64,000 nucleotides of DNA from Ewingella americana (GTDB lineage: Bacteria > Pseudomonadota > Gammaproteobacteria > Enterobacterales > Enterobacteriaceae): the NCBI RefSeq assembly GCF_006438725.1, contig NZ_RCZD01000011.1:124001-188000 (forward strand). The letters run 5' to 3'. The notes under the pieces were generated by a model, which did not search any database, was not told the origin of the DNA, and saw only the letters and a list, made by a program, of their open reading frames with translations. Within the stretch, counting starts at the first letter, position 1; each line of letters opens with the position of its first letter. The position numbers and the translations under genes were made by a program. Positions 1 to 9,354 of the stretch are shown here, one piece after another.

Positions 1-178
1 TCCGTTCTTCTTTGCGGATATCAGTAAAGCGGGCAAGCGCGCGTTTTGCATCCGGTGCGTTTATCTCTTCAAATTGTTTTTCATAGCCCTGACCGGTCAG
101 CCGAGAGGCTTCGCGTGTGTCTGATCTTTCCAGCACAGCGGTTTGCTTACCCTTTTTAAATAAATAGTAATCTGGCAT
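1..178 (-). CDS. Conserved-looking small protein of unknown function, cut by the left edge
   Basis: An open frame begins with ATG at 178 and runs leftward off the window, giving 59 residues without a stop. The start is supported by a GGAG about eight bases upstream on the minus strand. The peptide is hydrophilic and rich in Lys, Arg and Glu, begins MPDYYLFKKGKQTAVLE, and contains SRLTGQGYEKQFEEINAPDA. It has no signal peptide or membrane segment. I do not recognise the family. The even codon use and good ribosome site argue for a real gene; the C-terminus cannot be seen. Confidence 0.6.
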   Translation of the reverse strand, partial: MPDYYLFKKGKQTAVLERSDTREASRLTGQGYEKQFEEINAPDAKRALARFTDIRKEER

Positions 179-232
179 CAGGTGCTCCACGTAGAAGATG
201 GTAGTCATTAGATAGCATATCTGATCTGGTTT

Positions 233-272
233 GATTCAGTGCTCAAGAAATCTGATTTTAGAGCACAGAATC
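233..272. repeat. Long inverted repeat (12-nt arms, 16-nt loop)
   Basis: GATTCAGTGCTC at 233-244 is mirrored by GAGCACAGAATC at 261-272 with one A:A mismatch. No T-run follows, so it is not an obvious intrinsic terminator. It lies in the gap between the partial gene at 1-178 and the chemoreceptor. Function unknown. Confidence 0.5.
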
Positions 273-668
273 AATGAAAAAATAACGTGCAATGTGGTTA
301 TGGATAGACTGCAATGCCCTCATTGTCTCTTCCAATATAATTTATTTCAAGGACACACGACTGTAGTCACCTCTTATTAACGCAAAGAATTACAACGAGT
401 GAGGGAAATAGTCTAAGTATGAAAGAAATACTGTTTCTCTAAAATACCGGTTAGAAGCCCACCTTTTCTCTATTATCGAACTTAACTGTTATGGAAAAAT
501 AAAACTAAGAATATTTCATTAAAACAATTGGTTATCCCATATATTTTTTGGGGTTGAATGCAATTGTGGTTCTAATGGGAAGAATAATTAATGGCAATAT
601 TGAGGTGCTCATAGGACTCGTCAGAACTCGTTAAAACAGCTGACTTTTGTAAAAGATCAAAAATAAGC

Positions 669-695
669 TAACTATTTACTGCCTGACGCCGATAG
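669..695 (+). promoter_or_regulatory. Candidate flagellar sigma-28 (FliA) promoter
   Basis: GCCGATAG at 688-695 matches seven of eight bases of the FliA -10 element GCCGATAA. At the usual 11-base spacing lies TAACTATT (669-676), matching five of eight bases of the -35 element TAAAGTTT. Initiation would be near 702, leaving a leader of about 65 bases before the ATG at 768. Chemoreceptor genes are classic FliA targets, so the match fits the gene it precedes. Confidence 0.7.
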
Positions 696-767
696 CTAAT
701 GGTGCTTCTGTATGGTTTACGTCATGCAGCCTTTTTTAGCCCGGCAATATCTCAGGTAAAAATAAAT

Positions 768-2432
768 ATGACAATTACACAGCGGCTGTTTCTGGTCTTT
801 TCTCTGCTTTCAGCCTCACTTATCACCCTGGTGATTGTGGCCGTTCTGGTCGTGACGGGGTTTCAGTCGCGCTTTCAGTATGTCCAGAGCAATACCGTGC
901 CTTCGATTATTGACTTAGGCAAAATGGTGGATGGCAGCAACCAGCTGATTATCTGGATGTACAGGCATGAGAGCTCAACTGATCCGGCCAGACAGGCCGA
1001 GGTTGAGAAAAAACTTAGCGAACTGCTGAGTAGTCTGAAGTCTCTCAATCAGTACTATCTGGATAACGATATTTCCAACGATAGCGATCGGCAGTTGACG
1101 GAGGCGGGCTCCGCCACCATACAAGATTTCCAGAACAGATTGCCGGCCTTCCTGAAAGGCTCCCGTGAACAGAATGCTGCGGTCTCTCTGGTTGAACTCC
1201 AGGGCAACACAGGTGCTGGTGAAGCCGCCCGCCGCCTCATCGACGGCTACAAGAAGCAGTTGCAGTTGAACGTGGACATCGGTGAATCGCTCAAAAGTCA
1301 GAATATCCAAATCTATCAGTTGACGTTCTGGGGCATGATTATAGGGTCAGCAATTGCGATCCTTATCCTCGGCTTATTCACCGTGAGGACGATAACCGGT
1401 ATCCGCAGAAACCTTAACGCCATGCGTTCCACCATGGAGTCTGCCAGTACCCACCTGGACCTGACCCTGCGGGCGGATGACTCCCGTAAAGACGAAATCG
1501 GCCTGACGGCAAGAGCATTCAATGACCTGGTGGAAAATGTTGCTGCCTCGCTGTTGTCCGTGAGCGCTTCCTCCCAGTCCGTCAGTACGGCCTCTGCGCA
1601 GATATCTGCAGGCAACGAGGATCTGTCATCCCGGACCGAGGAACAGGCAGCCTCCCTGGAGCAGACGGCGGCCAGCATGTCAGAGTTGAGTGAAACGGTA
1701 CGGCAGACTGCCGAAAATACCGGTATGGCAAGCCAGCTTTCACAGAATGCCCGCCGGATCTCTGAAGACAGCACAGCCAAGGTCAGTACCATGTTGGGCA
1801 CAATGTCCGATATCAGGAACAGTTCTGAAAAAATCACCGATATTATCTCGCTCATTGAAGGTATTGCTTTCCAGACCAATATTCTTGCACTCAATGCCGC
1901 AGTTGAAGCGGCGCGGGCCGGGGATCAGGGTCGCGGATTTGCGGTGGTTGCCGGTGAAGTACGTAATCTTGCGCAGCGCTCATCGTCTTCAGCCCGTGAG
2001 ATCAAAGAGCTGATTGAGTCATCAATGAATTTCGTGGCGAAGGGTGCTGGTCAGGCGGAAGAAGTCGGGCAGAATATGGACAGTATGAAGGAAGCAATTG
2101 GTCAGGTCGCTGACCTGGTGAATGAAATCGCGGCCGCCGCTCACGAGCAGATGCAGGGTATTGGCCAGGTCCACCAGGCAGTTAACCAGATGGACGAAGT
2201 GACGCAGCAGAATGCGGCACTCGTACAGGAAGCATCAGCCGCCTCACACTCGCTGATGGAGCAGGCCACCGTCCTCAACCAGCTGGTAGCCGCCTTTGTC
2301 ATCGAAGCGCCGTCAGCGGTGAAATTGCGCACAGCGATAAGCCCGGCTGGAGTTACAAAATCATCATCACCTTCCGGGCTGCCAGCGAAGAAAAAGACAG
2401 CAGAGCGGGAAGAAGAATGGCAAAGTTTCTGA
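768..2432 (+). CDS. Methyl-accepting chemotaxis protein
   Basis: Inner-membrane chemoreceptor that passes a periplasmic ligand signal to CheA/CheW. I start it at ATG 768 ([14 protein letters not shown]) rather than the upstream frame opening at 699, because this puts the first membrane helix (about residues 8-32) at the N-terminus and the 699 start would sit at the expected transcription start. A helical periplasmic sensor follows, then a second membrane helix ([20 protein letters not shown]), a HAMP region and the cytoplasmic signalling hairpin with the invariant tip [19 protein letters not shown]. The C-terminus ends in EEWQSF, which resembles the NWETF-type tether used by CheR/CheB. The ligand cannot be read from the sequence. 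The sensor looks like the four-helix-bundle type, but that is an impression. Confidence 0.95.
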   Translation: MTITQRLFLVFSLLSASLITLVIVAVLVVTGFQSRFQYVQSNTVPSIIDLGKMVDGSNQLIIWMYRHESSTDPARQAEVEKKLSELLSSLKSLNQYYLDNDISNDSDRQLTEAGSATIQDFQNRLPAFLKGSREQNAAVSLVELQGNTGAGEAARRLIDGYKKQLQLNVDIGESLKSQNIQIYQLTFWGMIIGSAIAILILGLFTVRTITGIRRNLNAMRSTMESASTHLDLTLRADDSRKDEIGLTARAFNDLVENVAASLLSVSASSQSVSTASAQISAGNEDLSSRTEEQAASLEQTAASMSELSETVRQTAENTGMASQLSQNARRISEDSTAKVSTMLGTMSDIRNSSEKITDIISLIEGIAFQTNILALNAAVEAARAGDQGRGFAVVAGEVRNLAQRSSSSAREIKELIESSMNFVAKGAGQAEEVGQNMDSMKEAIGQVADLVNEIAAAAHEQMQGIGQVHQAVNQMDEVTQQNAALVQEASAASHSLMEQATVLNQLVAAFVIEAPSAVKLRTAISPAGVTKSSSPSGLPAKKKTAEREEEWQSF

Positions 2433-2864
2433 GTCTTGTAAAAAGATTTAGCAGGACTACCATAGTGAACGAGCACGGCTGATGTAATATTATATTTGTA
2501 GCATCAAGTACTGCCCTATTATACGGGGCGCTAGTAGGGCAGTACTAAACGGTTTAAATTAAGTGCCATGAGACATAACATTAGGTTAGTACTACTGTCT
2601 TTGATTTACCTAAAAACAAAGAAGTGTCATCGGACTGGTAATAAAAAACTTTAAGTTTTTATTATATGAATAATTCACACTAGAACTCGCTATGAGAGTG
2701 ACCAATTTTATTTGCTTATATGCCATTTTAAAAATCCCCCCATGTCATAGTAACCTCCGAAAAAGCAGTGTGTTCATCAGTGGAATTTTCTCGTCATCTG
2801 AACCGAGGGAATTTCTATGAAAAATCACGTTTTGGCCTGTCAAATTTAATATCTCGCCCGGCTT
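2433..2864. other. Intergenic region between convergent genes
   Basis: About 430 bases between the chemoreceptor stop and the tannase-family stop. It contains the perfect inverted repeat at 2507-2546 and a short AT-rich mirror repeat near 2643-2666. No coding frame looks real. Confidence 0.5.
2507..2546. repeat. Perfect 12-bp inverted repeat with 16-nt loop
   Basis: AGTACTGCCCTA (2507-2518) and TAGGGCAGTACT (2535-2546) pair without mismatch around a GC-rich 16-base loop. There is no U-tract after either arm. It lies 75 bases past the chemoreceptor stop and could end or protect that message, or be a relic of a mobile or REP-like element. Confidence 0.6.
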
Positions 2865-4523
2865 TTACTCCGTCACGCAGCTAAAGCTTGAGGCGGAATT
2901 CTTATTCCCATGCCCCTGATATTTCGGATATGACGGAAATTCACACAGGGGCAGTTCCCGCCCGGCCGTAGCCGAATGAGTATCGATAATCGTTTGCGGG
3001 CCTGGAGCGATGCCTTTATCTACCCAATTATCCAGCGTGCCCAGTGAATCCCAACTCATCGGGAAAGGACCGGTGTTGTGGGCAAAACCAGGCGCAATGT
3101 AAAAACGTACAAATTGATGAAGGGCCGCGTTTCCAAATTGGGCCTGCAATTTTTCATAGTAGGCAATCGTATTTGCCGGTGGGACGGACATATCTATTGA
3201 ACCGTGCATCAGCAGCAGCTTTCCCCCGTGCTGCTCAAATACGCGGATGTCTGGATCGGCATCATCAGCCTGAGAAGCCAACTCCTGCAAACGCGCTTGG
3301 TACGACGCCGGATTGAACGATAGGGTGTCATACGTTGCATCCTGCGTGACAGCGTAACGTACTACCTGATCACCCATGATGTAAGGGAATGACATAATCA
3401 GATTGGCGGGTGCCGGGGCGGTCCCAGGTTGCGGCCCGGTTTGACCGTTTAACTCAGCGGCGGCGATGGTTTTTGATTTGTTGATCCCTGTTCCAAACAT
3501 GCTTATCAGCGTCGGTGCATCCGCCCCTTGTAATATTGGCCATGAGGCAAAATGATCGCCGGTGGGTAAGGTCACACCCAGCGGCTGAGGTCGGGTCATT
3601 TTCCTCACCAGCGACATCTGCACATCTGACAGACAGGTCGGGCCGCTGTCTGTGCCGCCACTACAGCGTAGGCCTTCAAGACGGAAGGTTTTGTCGCAGG
3701 CTTTTATATTCGCGATGACGCCATCGCTGAGACCATCCAGTTGATCGCAAACCGCATAAACGGCGTTAGATATCAGCGCAGCCTTCGCCGGGGAGATCCA
3801 GGCATCGGGTGTGTTATACATTGCCTGACCTAAAAGCGAGCCCGCCACGTGTAATTCGATGAAGTTATAAACCGGGTGTATGGCGATCACGCCGTCATAA
3901 TCTTGCGGATAGTGCTGAATGACGGCCAGCGCTTCGTGGCCGCCCTGAGAATTTCCCTGAAAATACATGTGTTTTGGCTTACTGCCATAGGCTTGTTGAA
4001 TCATCGCGATCGCCAGATCGTGAGTTTTTTTCAATTGTAAACCGGTGAAATTTTTCCAGGCTCCGTTATTCAGGGCAAAGGACGCATCGGAGATCCCTCC
4101 CTGATGGCCCGAGTCACTGCCGAAAGTGGCATAACCCTGTTTAAGTACGCCGGGCGTTGCAACTGGCGAAAAGCGCGCGGTGTCTGTTTTGCGCACAGCG
4201 CCATTAAACCCGCTGCCACCCAGATGCAGCGCTTTGCCATTCCATATTAGAGGCAGATTGATTTGGACATTAATATCCGGCGCAGAGGAATCAACGGGTT
4301 TGATGGCACCTTCAAGCTGGCAGTGGCGCTCGCTGGCCTGGCCTACCATAGCCGCCGCCGTGATCACGGCACCGTTGGTCGGCAGCCCAATTTGAGAAGC
4401 TCCGATGTGAATCTGCTTCATGGCCAGACAGTCGGTTTCGCTAAATGTTTTGCGCTGTTCGGCGACGCTGTTGCTGGTGAGCAATATCAGCGCTACACCG
4501 CAAAGAGAGGGGATGATTCTCAT
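2865..4523 (-). CDS. Secreted tannase / feruloyl-esterase family hydrolase
   Basis: A 552-residue alpha/beta-hydrolase of the tannase family, which cleaves ester bonds in plant phenolics such as gallate or ferulate esters. Residues 1-21 form a signal peptide, so it acts in the periplasm or outside. The nucleophile motif GNSQGGHEA puts the catalytic Ser near residue 192. The later CDQLDGLSDGVIANIKACD stretch carries the family's paired cysteines and Asp-rich calcium site. LLMHGSIDMSVPP and PGFAHNTGPFPMS supply the acid and His. Length is typical of bacterial members. It stands alone, divergent from the recombinase at 4804. The true substrate is not visible. The pectin-oligomer locus at the other end of the window fits a plant-associated lifestyle. 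Confidence 0.88.
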   Translation of the reverse strand: MRIIPSLCGVALILLTSNSVAEQRKTFSETDCLAMKQIHIGASQIGLPTNGAVITAAAMVGQASERHCQLEGAIKPVDSSAPDINVQINLPLIWNGKALHLGGSGFNGAVRKTDTARFSPVATPGVLKQGYATFGSDSGHQGGISDASFALNNGAWKNFTGLQLKKTHDLAIAMIQQAYGSKPKHMYFQGNSQGGHEALAVIQHYPQDYDGVIAIHPVYNFIELHVAGSLLGQAMYNTPDAWISPAKAALISNAVYAVCDQLDGLSDGVIANIKACDKTFRLEGLRCSGGTDSGPTCLSDVQMSLVRKMTRPQPLGVTLPTGDHFASWPILQGADAPTLISMFGTGINKSKTIAAAELNGQTGPQPGTAPAPANLIMSFPYIMGDQVVRYAVTQDATYDTLSFNPASYQARLQELASQADDADPDIRVFEQHGGKLLLMHGSIDMSVPPANTIAYYEKLQAQFGNAALHQFVRFYIAPGFAHNTGPFPMSWDSLGTLDNWVDKGIAPGPQTIIDTHSATAGRELPLCEFPSYPKYQGHGNKNSASSFSCVTE

Positions 4524-4698
4524 TTTTTTCTCTGGTCGTAAGGTAGCAAAATATCCTGCCCTGTTTTTAACATCTTATATGTCATTAATCATCCGCTTAT
4601 TTTCGCTGGTTAATTGACCTATTAGCGCCCGTTTCACCCGTTAATTCATTTGGCTAAATTGATACGCCTGAGTCAGCTATTTTCGATTCTCCGCACGC

Positions 4699-4735
4699 TT
4701 TGTGACTCCAGACTTAATAGGTCTGGAGTCACAAA
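4699..4735. repeat. Perfect 15-bp hairpin between divergent genes
   Basis: TTTGTGACTCCAGAC (4699-4713) pairs perfectly with GTCTGGAGTCACAAA (4721-4735) around a 7-base loop. It lies between two divergently read genes and so is not a terminator for either. No U-tract follows. It could be a regulatory or recombination site, or a relic left by the neighbouring recombinase. No function is shown. Confidence 0.6.
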
Positions 4736-4803
4736 CCTTTTGCGTAGGATCTGCAGAGTTGCTATAACTGCGTCCCGGACTTTAGCCTGTTGAAATAGCC
4801 TGA

Positions 4804-5916
4804 ATGAATAGAGTCGTGACCGAACCCGACATCGCCGCCGAGCAGGTTGGGCGCCATGTGATCCAGTTTCTTGCGCAGATCAAAAACGCGCCGCTGGCTG
4901 AACTGGACAATATTGATGAAGAGGGCAACGCGACGGTTGAGCAGGTGATGAAGGTGTGGATCAAACTGTCGCTGATGATCACCCGCCGTCGCCCGGAAAT
5001 TGCTGTCTCCTCATTGCTCAATCATGTACTGCCGATGATCGGCCCGCTGCCGCTCAATAAAGTCAGCCGTTTGCGGCTCAACCGGTTGTTCAACGTGCTG
5101 CTGGCAGAGGGGAAAATCGCCGAAGCCAAACGGGTGTTTGCCTTATGTAAACAGTTTCTCAGCTGGGCAGAAACTCAGGGTTATCTCGAACATTCGCCGA
5201 TCAGTTCAATGAAACGCCGTGATGTCGGCGGGCGTAATACGCCTCCTCGCGAACGTTCTCTGACCGATGCGGAAATTTGGATTTTCTGGCATAGCCTTGA
5301 TTTATTAGGTATTTCAGAGCAATGCCGCTGGGCGCTGCGCCTGTGTTTACTTACCGCAAGGCGCCCCGACGAAGTGGTGCGGGCGCGAAAAGAGGAATTT
5401 CATTTACACATCGGTGTATGGCGGCAGGGACTGCGCAATAAATCGCGGCGTGACCACAGTTTACCCCTGACCCCGCTGATGATCCGCTGTGTGAGTGCAC
5501 TGCTTGAAGCCAGCCCGGCGGATAGCCCGTGGCTGGTGCCTTCGCCCGCTGACGGGCAAAAACCGTTGTCGCGTGGGGCGATCACCCAAGCGCTGCGGCG
5601 TATGCTGCGCGCTGAAAGAGGGCCGGGCATTGAGGTGTTTACTACCCGGGATCTACGGCGAACTGCACGATCCAAGCTGGCGTCGCTGAGCGTTGCCAAC
5701 GATGTTGCGCGTAAAATCATGAATCATTCGCTGGAAGGGATTGACCGTGTATACGATACCCACGATTATTTGCCACAAATGAAACGGGCGCTGGAAATGC
5801 TTTCCGCAGACATTGAACGTATTATCTCAGCGGAATCTTATCTGCCATTACGCCACCGTTTTGAGGGTGAGCCACTGCGACTGCCTGAACGATCCCTGCT
5901 CTTTATGCTCGATTAA
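4804..5916 (+). CDS. Tyrosine-type site-specific recombinase (integrase)
   Basis: A 370-residue P4-like tyrosine recombinase with a core-binding domain at about 45-140 and a catalytic domain from about 150. Catalytic set: Arg in TARRPDEVV (about 186), Lys in RNKSRRD (about 213), TRDLRRT (282-288, where the usual first His is Arg, a known variant), His in IMNHSLEG (308), and the nucleophile Tyr in RVYDTHDY (about 317). It lacks the longer N-terminal arm-binding domain of full prophage integrases. No tRNA, attachment core or excisionase gene is visible nearby, so I cannot say what it integrates. The start has no clear ribosome site; the GTG five codons downstream (4819) is an alternative. Confidence 0.85.
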   Translation: MNRVVTEPDIAAEQVGRHVIQFLAQIKNAPLAELDNIDEEGNATVEQVMKVWIKLSLMITRRRPEIAVSSLLNHVLPMIGPLPLNKVSRLRLNRLFNVLLAEGKIAEAKRVFALCKQFLSWAETQGYLEHSPISSMKRRDVGGRNTPPRERSLTDAEIWIFWHSLDLLGISEQCRWALRLCLLTARRPDEVVRARKEEFHLHIGVWRQGLRNKSRRDHSLPLTPLMIRCVSALLEASPADSPWLVPSPADGQKPLSRGAITQALRRMLRAERGPGIEVFTTRDLRRTARSKLASLSVANDVARKIMNHSLEGIDRVYDTHDYLPQMKRALEMLSADIERIISAESYLPLRHRFEGEPLRLPERSLLFMLD

Positions 5917-6027
5917 CCCGAAAAGTGCTGACTAAAGTGTGTCACAATTTCTCATGAAACCGCCGTGAAATGAATAAATGCTACACTTTGCAGTTCATTT
6001 GCCTCGCCAGAGAACTAAGGAATATCC

Positions 6028-8169
6028 ATGAGTCCCCTAAAAATAACCACAACCGGGTTACCTCAGCCGACGCAAACGTTACGCCTGAACGGCAACAGTG
6101 CTGCCGAAAAACGCCATGAAATTCTTGGGTACTTTAACCAGACCTGGGACCTGTACGAAAGCCTGTTTGACTGCCTGGCCGATGAGCGCGCCTACTTTAA
6201 TAAGGCCATTTCTCTGCGCCATCCACTGATTTTCTATTTTGGCCATACCGCGACTTTTTACATTAATAAGCTGATGGCCGCCGGTTTAGTCTCTCAACGT
6301 ATTGATGACGGTATTGAGGCGATGCTGGCGATCGGCGTGGATGAAATGAGCTGGGATGATTTAGACAATAGCCATTACAGCTGGCCGAGTGTTGCTGCGT
6401 TACGTGATTATCGCGGCAAAGTCCGCACCTTTTTAGTCGATTTCATCGAAAATATGCCGCTTGAATTGCCGCTCAATTGGGAAAGCCCGGCGTGGGTGAT
6501 CCTGATGGGTATTGAGCATGAACGCATTCACCTTGAGACGTCGAGCGTGCTGATCCGTCAGTTGCCGGTCGAATGGGTTAAGCCCCAGGGGCACTGGCCA
6601 GCTTGCACGCATGTCCGCGAAGATCGTGCTGCTGCGCCGAAAAACGCACTGGTAACCATGGCCGGTGGGGCAGTGACGCTGGGAAAAACGGATGATACTT
6701 ACGGCTGGGACAACGAATACGGCACTTCGCACAGCGACGTCAAACCGTTCAAAGCCAGTAAAATGTTGGTCAGTAATGCGGAATTTTTCGAGTTTGTACA
6801 GGCCGGTGGATATCAGAATGTACAGTGGTGGGATGACGAGGGCCAGGGCTGGCGGGATTTTGCCAATGCGACGATGCCTACGTTCTGGGTCGGTTCTGCG
6901 ACACAATCGGAGAACCTAAAACTGCGTCTGATGACTGAAGAGATCCCGATGCCATGGGACTGGCCAGCGGAGGTTAATCAGTTGGAAGCCGCCGCATTCT
7001 GCCGCTGGAAAGCTGATGAAACCGGCAAATCCATCCAGTTGCCGACCGAAGCCGAATGGTATCTGCTTCGCAATCAGGTGGAAGGCGATCAGCCAGACTG
7101 GCAGACAGCGCCCGGCAATATTAATCTGGCGTGGTGGGCTTCTACCTGCCCGGTGGACCAGTTCCCGCAAGGGGATTTCTACGATATCGTCGGTAACGTG
7201 TGGCAATGGACCACGACGCCGATCAGTGGTTTTGATGGTTTCCGCGTGCATCCTTTATATGACGATTTTTCCACACCGACCTTTGATGGTAAACACTCGA
7301 TCATGAAAGGTGGCAGCTGGATCTCCACCGGTAACGAAGCACTGCGCTCATCCCGCTACGCGTTCCGCCGCCACTTTTTCCAGCATGCAGGTTTCCGCTA
7401 TGTGGTGTCGACGCATCAGGAAAAACTGACGGTCAATCCGTATGAAACGGACACTTTGGTGTCGCAGTACCTTGATTTCCAATACGGAAAACGGTATTTC
7501 GGCGTGGATAATTACGCCCGCGCTCTGGTGGATATCGCCGAAAAACTGTGCGACAAACGTCATCGCGCACTGGATATTGGTTGCGCCACAGGCCGCGCCA
7601 GTTTTGAGTTGGCACGCCTGTTTGAGCAGGTCACGGGGATGGATTATTCTGCACGCTTCATTGATGTGGCACTGTCGCTGGCCAGCGGTGAAGATTTACG
7701 TTATCTGATGCCGGAAGAGGGTGACCTGATGGAATATTGTCAGGCGCGATTGTCAGATGTGGGCTTAAGTGCCGAACAGGCAGAGAAAGTGCGTTTTTTG
7801 CAGGGTGATGCCTGTAATCTGAAACCGCAGAAAGAGCCTTACGATCTGGTGCTGGCTTCCAATCTCATCGACCGGCTGCGCCAGCCGAAACGCTTCCTGC
7901 AAGATATCGCGCCGATGATTCGCCCCGGAGGCCTGCTGATGCTCTCTTCGCCTTATACCTGGCTGGAGGCGTTCACGCCAAAAGAGAATTGGATCGGTGG
8001 TGTGCGTGAAAATGGCGAAGCGTTGACCACACACCAGGCACTGCAACGCCTGCTGGCGGCCGATTTCACCGAAGTTCAGGCCCCGATAGAGGTGCCTTTT
8101 GTGATCCGCGAAACGGCAAGAAAATATCAGCATACGGTGGCGCAACTGACGGTGTGGCGTAAGCGTTAA
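6028..8169 (+). CDS. ovoA: OvoA: 5-histidylcysteine sulfoxide synthase fused to mercaptohistidine N-methyltransferase
   Basis: A 713-residue bifunctional enzyme that makes the thiol-histidine antioxidant ovothiol A. The N-terminal DinB-like part has a conserved His (FGHTAT, near 73) and the iron-binding HX3HXE motif as HERIHLE (His164, His168, Glu170). The sulfatase-modifying-factor (FGE) fold follows, with LPTEAEW, GNVWQWT and MKGGSW. The C-terminal third is a class I SAM methyltransferase with ALDIGCATGRA. OvoA joins histidine and cysteine oxidatively; a separate lyase cleaves the sulfoxide, and the C-terminal domain methylates the ring. The start is set by AAGGA six bases before ATG. No dedicated lyase gene is adjacent; known OvoA systems can borrow general PLP lyases. 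Sits alone. Confidence 0.92.
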   Translation: MSPLKITTTGLPQPTQTLRLNGNSAAEKRHEILGYFNQTWDLYESLFDCLADERAYFNKAISLRHPLIFYFGHTATFYINKLMAAGLVSQRIDDGIEAMLAIGVDEMSWDDLDNSHYSWPSVAALRDYRGKVRTFLVDFIENMPLELPLNWESPAWVILMGIEHERIHLETSSVLIRQLPVEWVKPQGHWPACTHVREDRAAAPKNALVTMAGGAVTLGKTDDTYGWDNEYGTSHSDVKPFKASKMLVSNAEFFEFVQAGGYQNVQWWDDEGQGWRDFANATMPTFWVGSATQSENLKLRLMTEEIPMPWDWPAEVNQLEAAAFCRWKADETGKSIQLPTEAEWYLLRNQVEGDQPDWQTAPGNINLAWWASTCPVDQFPQGDFYDIVGNVWQWTTTPISGFDGFRVHPLYDDFSTPTFDGKHSIMKGGSWISTGNEALRSSRYAFRRHFFQHAGFRYVVSTHQEKLTVNPYETDTLVSQYLDFQYGKRYFGVDNYARALVDIAEKLCDKRHRALDIGCATGRASFELARLFEQVTGMDYSARFIDVALSLASGEDLRYLMPEEGDLMEYCQARLSDVGLSAEQAEKVRFLQGDACNLKPQKEPYDLVLASNLIDRLRQPKRFLQDIAPMIRPGGLLMLSSPYTWLEAFTPKENWIGGVRENGEALTTHQALQRLLAADFTEVQAPIEVPFVIRETARKYQHTVAQLTVWRKR

Positions 8170-8379
8170 TCTCCGCTTAAATATCGTGTACCGGCAGGGA
8201 AGTCTCTGAAAAGCAAGGTGGCTTTCCTGCCGTTTAACAGCGAATGATCCAGCCAGGCCCCGGAAGTCAATCTCCAGTGGGCCCACGGCCCTGGATGAAT
8301 AAAGTGATGAGATTAATGGTTGAGTTGCCACGGTTGTAGTGATTCAAAACATCTGTATGTTGTAACTAAAGGAGATTGT

Positions 8380-8410
8380 AAAAAAGGCCTGCCGTTTTAT
8401 CAGGCAAGCC
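8380..8410 (-). terminator. Intrinsic terminator of the GST gene
   Basis: On the minus strand GGCTTGCC and GGCAGGCC form an 8-bp stem with one G:U pair and a 9-base loop, followed by six U. It begins nine bases past the stop of the GST gene. Confidence 0.8.
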
Positions 8411-8418
8411 CGCTCATG

Positions 8419-9120
8419 TTATCTTGCCGGAATATTCAGGCCACGTTGTACCGCTTCGCGTGCCAGACCGCGTTCCAGCCAAAGAGGGACCTGGATGAGC
8501 TTGTCATAGTCGACCAATTCACGCGCCTCATAGAAGCCAATCATGTTGCGAACCCAACCCAGCAATGAGATATCGGCAATGGTGTATTCATCGCCCATGA
8601 TCCACTGTCGCCCCGCGAGACGTGATTCCAGTACGTTGAGCAGGCGGATTGACTCTTTGCGGTAACGTTCGAGAGGGCGTTTGTCTTCGATTTCCCGACC
8701 AGCAAACTTGTGGAAGAAACCGAGTTGGCCAAACATCGGGCCGACCGCGGCCATCTGGAAGAATAGCCACTGCAAGGTCTCAATGCGTTCGACAGGATCT
8801 GTCGGTAAGAACCGCCCACTTTTCTCAGCCAAATACAATAGGATAGCCCCGGACTCAAACAGCGCCAGCGGTTTTCCTCCCGGACCGTTCGGGTCAAGAA
8901 TAGCCGGAATTTTACCGTTAGGATTCAGTGCTAAAAACTCCGGTGTCCAGGTCTCATTTTTACCAATATCAATGAGATGTGCTTCATACGGCAAGCCGAT
9001 CTCTTCGAGCATAATTGATACTTTGACACCATTTGGCGTCGGCAATGAGTACAGTTGCAATCGATCTGGGTGCTGTGCTGGCCAGCGTGTCGTAATCGGG
9101 AAAGCGGTAGAGTCAAACAT
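8419..9120 (-). CDS. Nu-class glutathione S-transferase (YfcG/YghU-like disulfide reductase)
   Basis: A 233-residue cytoplasmic GST. The thioredoxin-fold half (about 20-105) has TPNGVKV, the Nu-class start that supplies the active-site Thr/Asn, the cis-Pro in NPNGKIPAI, and the ESGAIL turn that holds glutathione. The helical half has the WLFFQMAAVGPMFGQ segment typical of YfcG/YghU. Characterised Nu-class enzymes reduce disulfides with glutathione or bind two glutathiones, rather than conjugating classic substrates. It carries an N-terminal extension of about 19 residues like YghU. Single gene with its own terminator. Confidence 0.85.
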   Translation of the reverse strand: MFDSTAFPITTRWPAQHPDRLQLYSLPTPNGVKVSIMLEEIGLPYEAHLIDIGKNETWTPEFLALNPNGKIPAILDPNGPGGKPLALFESGAILLYLAEKSGRFLPTDPVERIETLQWLFFQMAAVGPMFGQLGFFHKFAGREIEDKRPLERYRKESIRLLNVLESRLAGRQWIMGDEYTIADISLLGWVRNMIGFYEARELVDYDKLIQVPLWLERGLAREAVQRGLNIPAR

Positions 9121-9354
9121 GCAGTGCTCCGGTGTGAGAGTGAAGTAGCGACGGACTAAGAGTAATGTAGTTTAGACGGTCAGGTCCTTGCCACCTTACC
9201 ATTCAGGAAAAAACAAGATTGAAAAAAACAATCCATCCCCGTCTTTGATAAGGTGATAATCCTTTGGCACATAGGTAACTCTTTCATTTATTTTGTCGTC
9301 AGGCAGCGTCTATACTGGCTGCATCTTTGGGAAGATCAACGGAGAATGAGCATC

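Larger units (their letters stand above)
179..767. other. AT-rich intergenic region before the chemoreceptor
   Basis: About 590 bases with no convincing coding frame. It holds the inverted repeat at 233-272 and, at its right end, a sigma-28-like promoter at 669-695. The centre (about 380-600) is AT-rich with no feature I can name. Confidence 0.5.

Noticed and set aside
1316-1894. 192-residue minus-strand frame inside the chemoreceptor
   Set aside because: Shadow of the conserved signalling domain.
7765-8331. 188-residue minus-strand frame over the end of ovoA
   Set aside because: Antisense to the methyltransferase domain; no recognisable protein.
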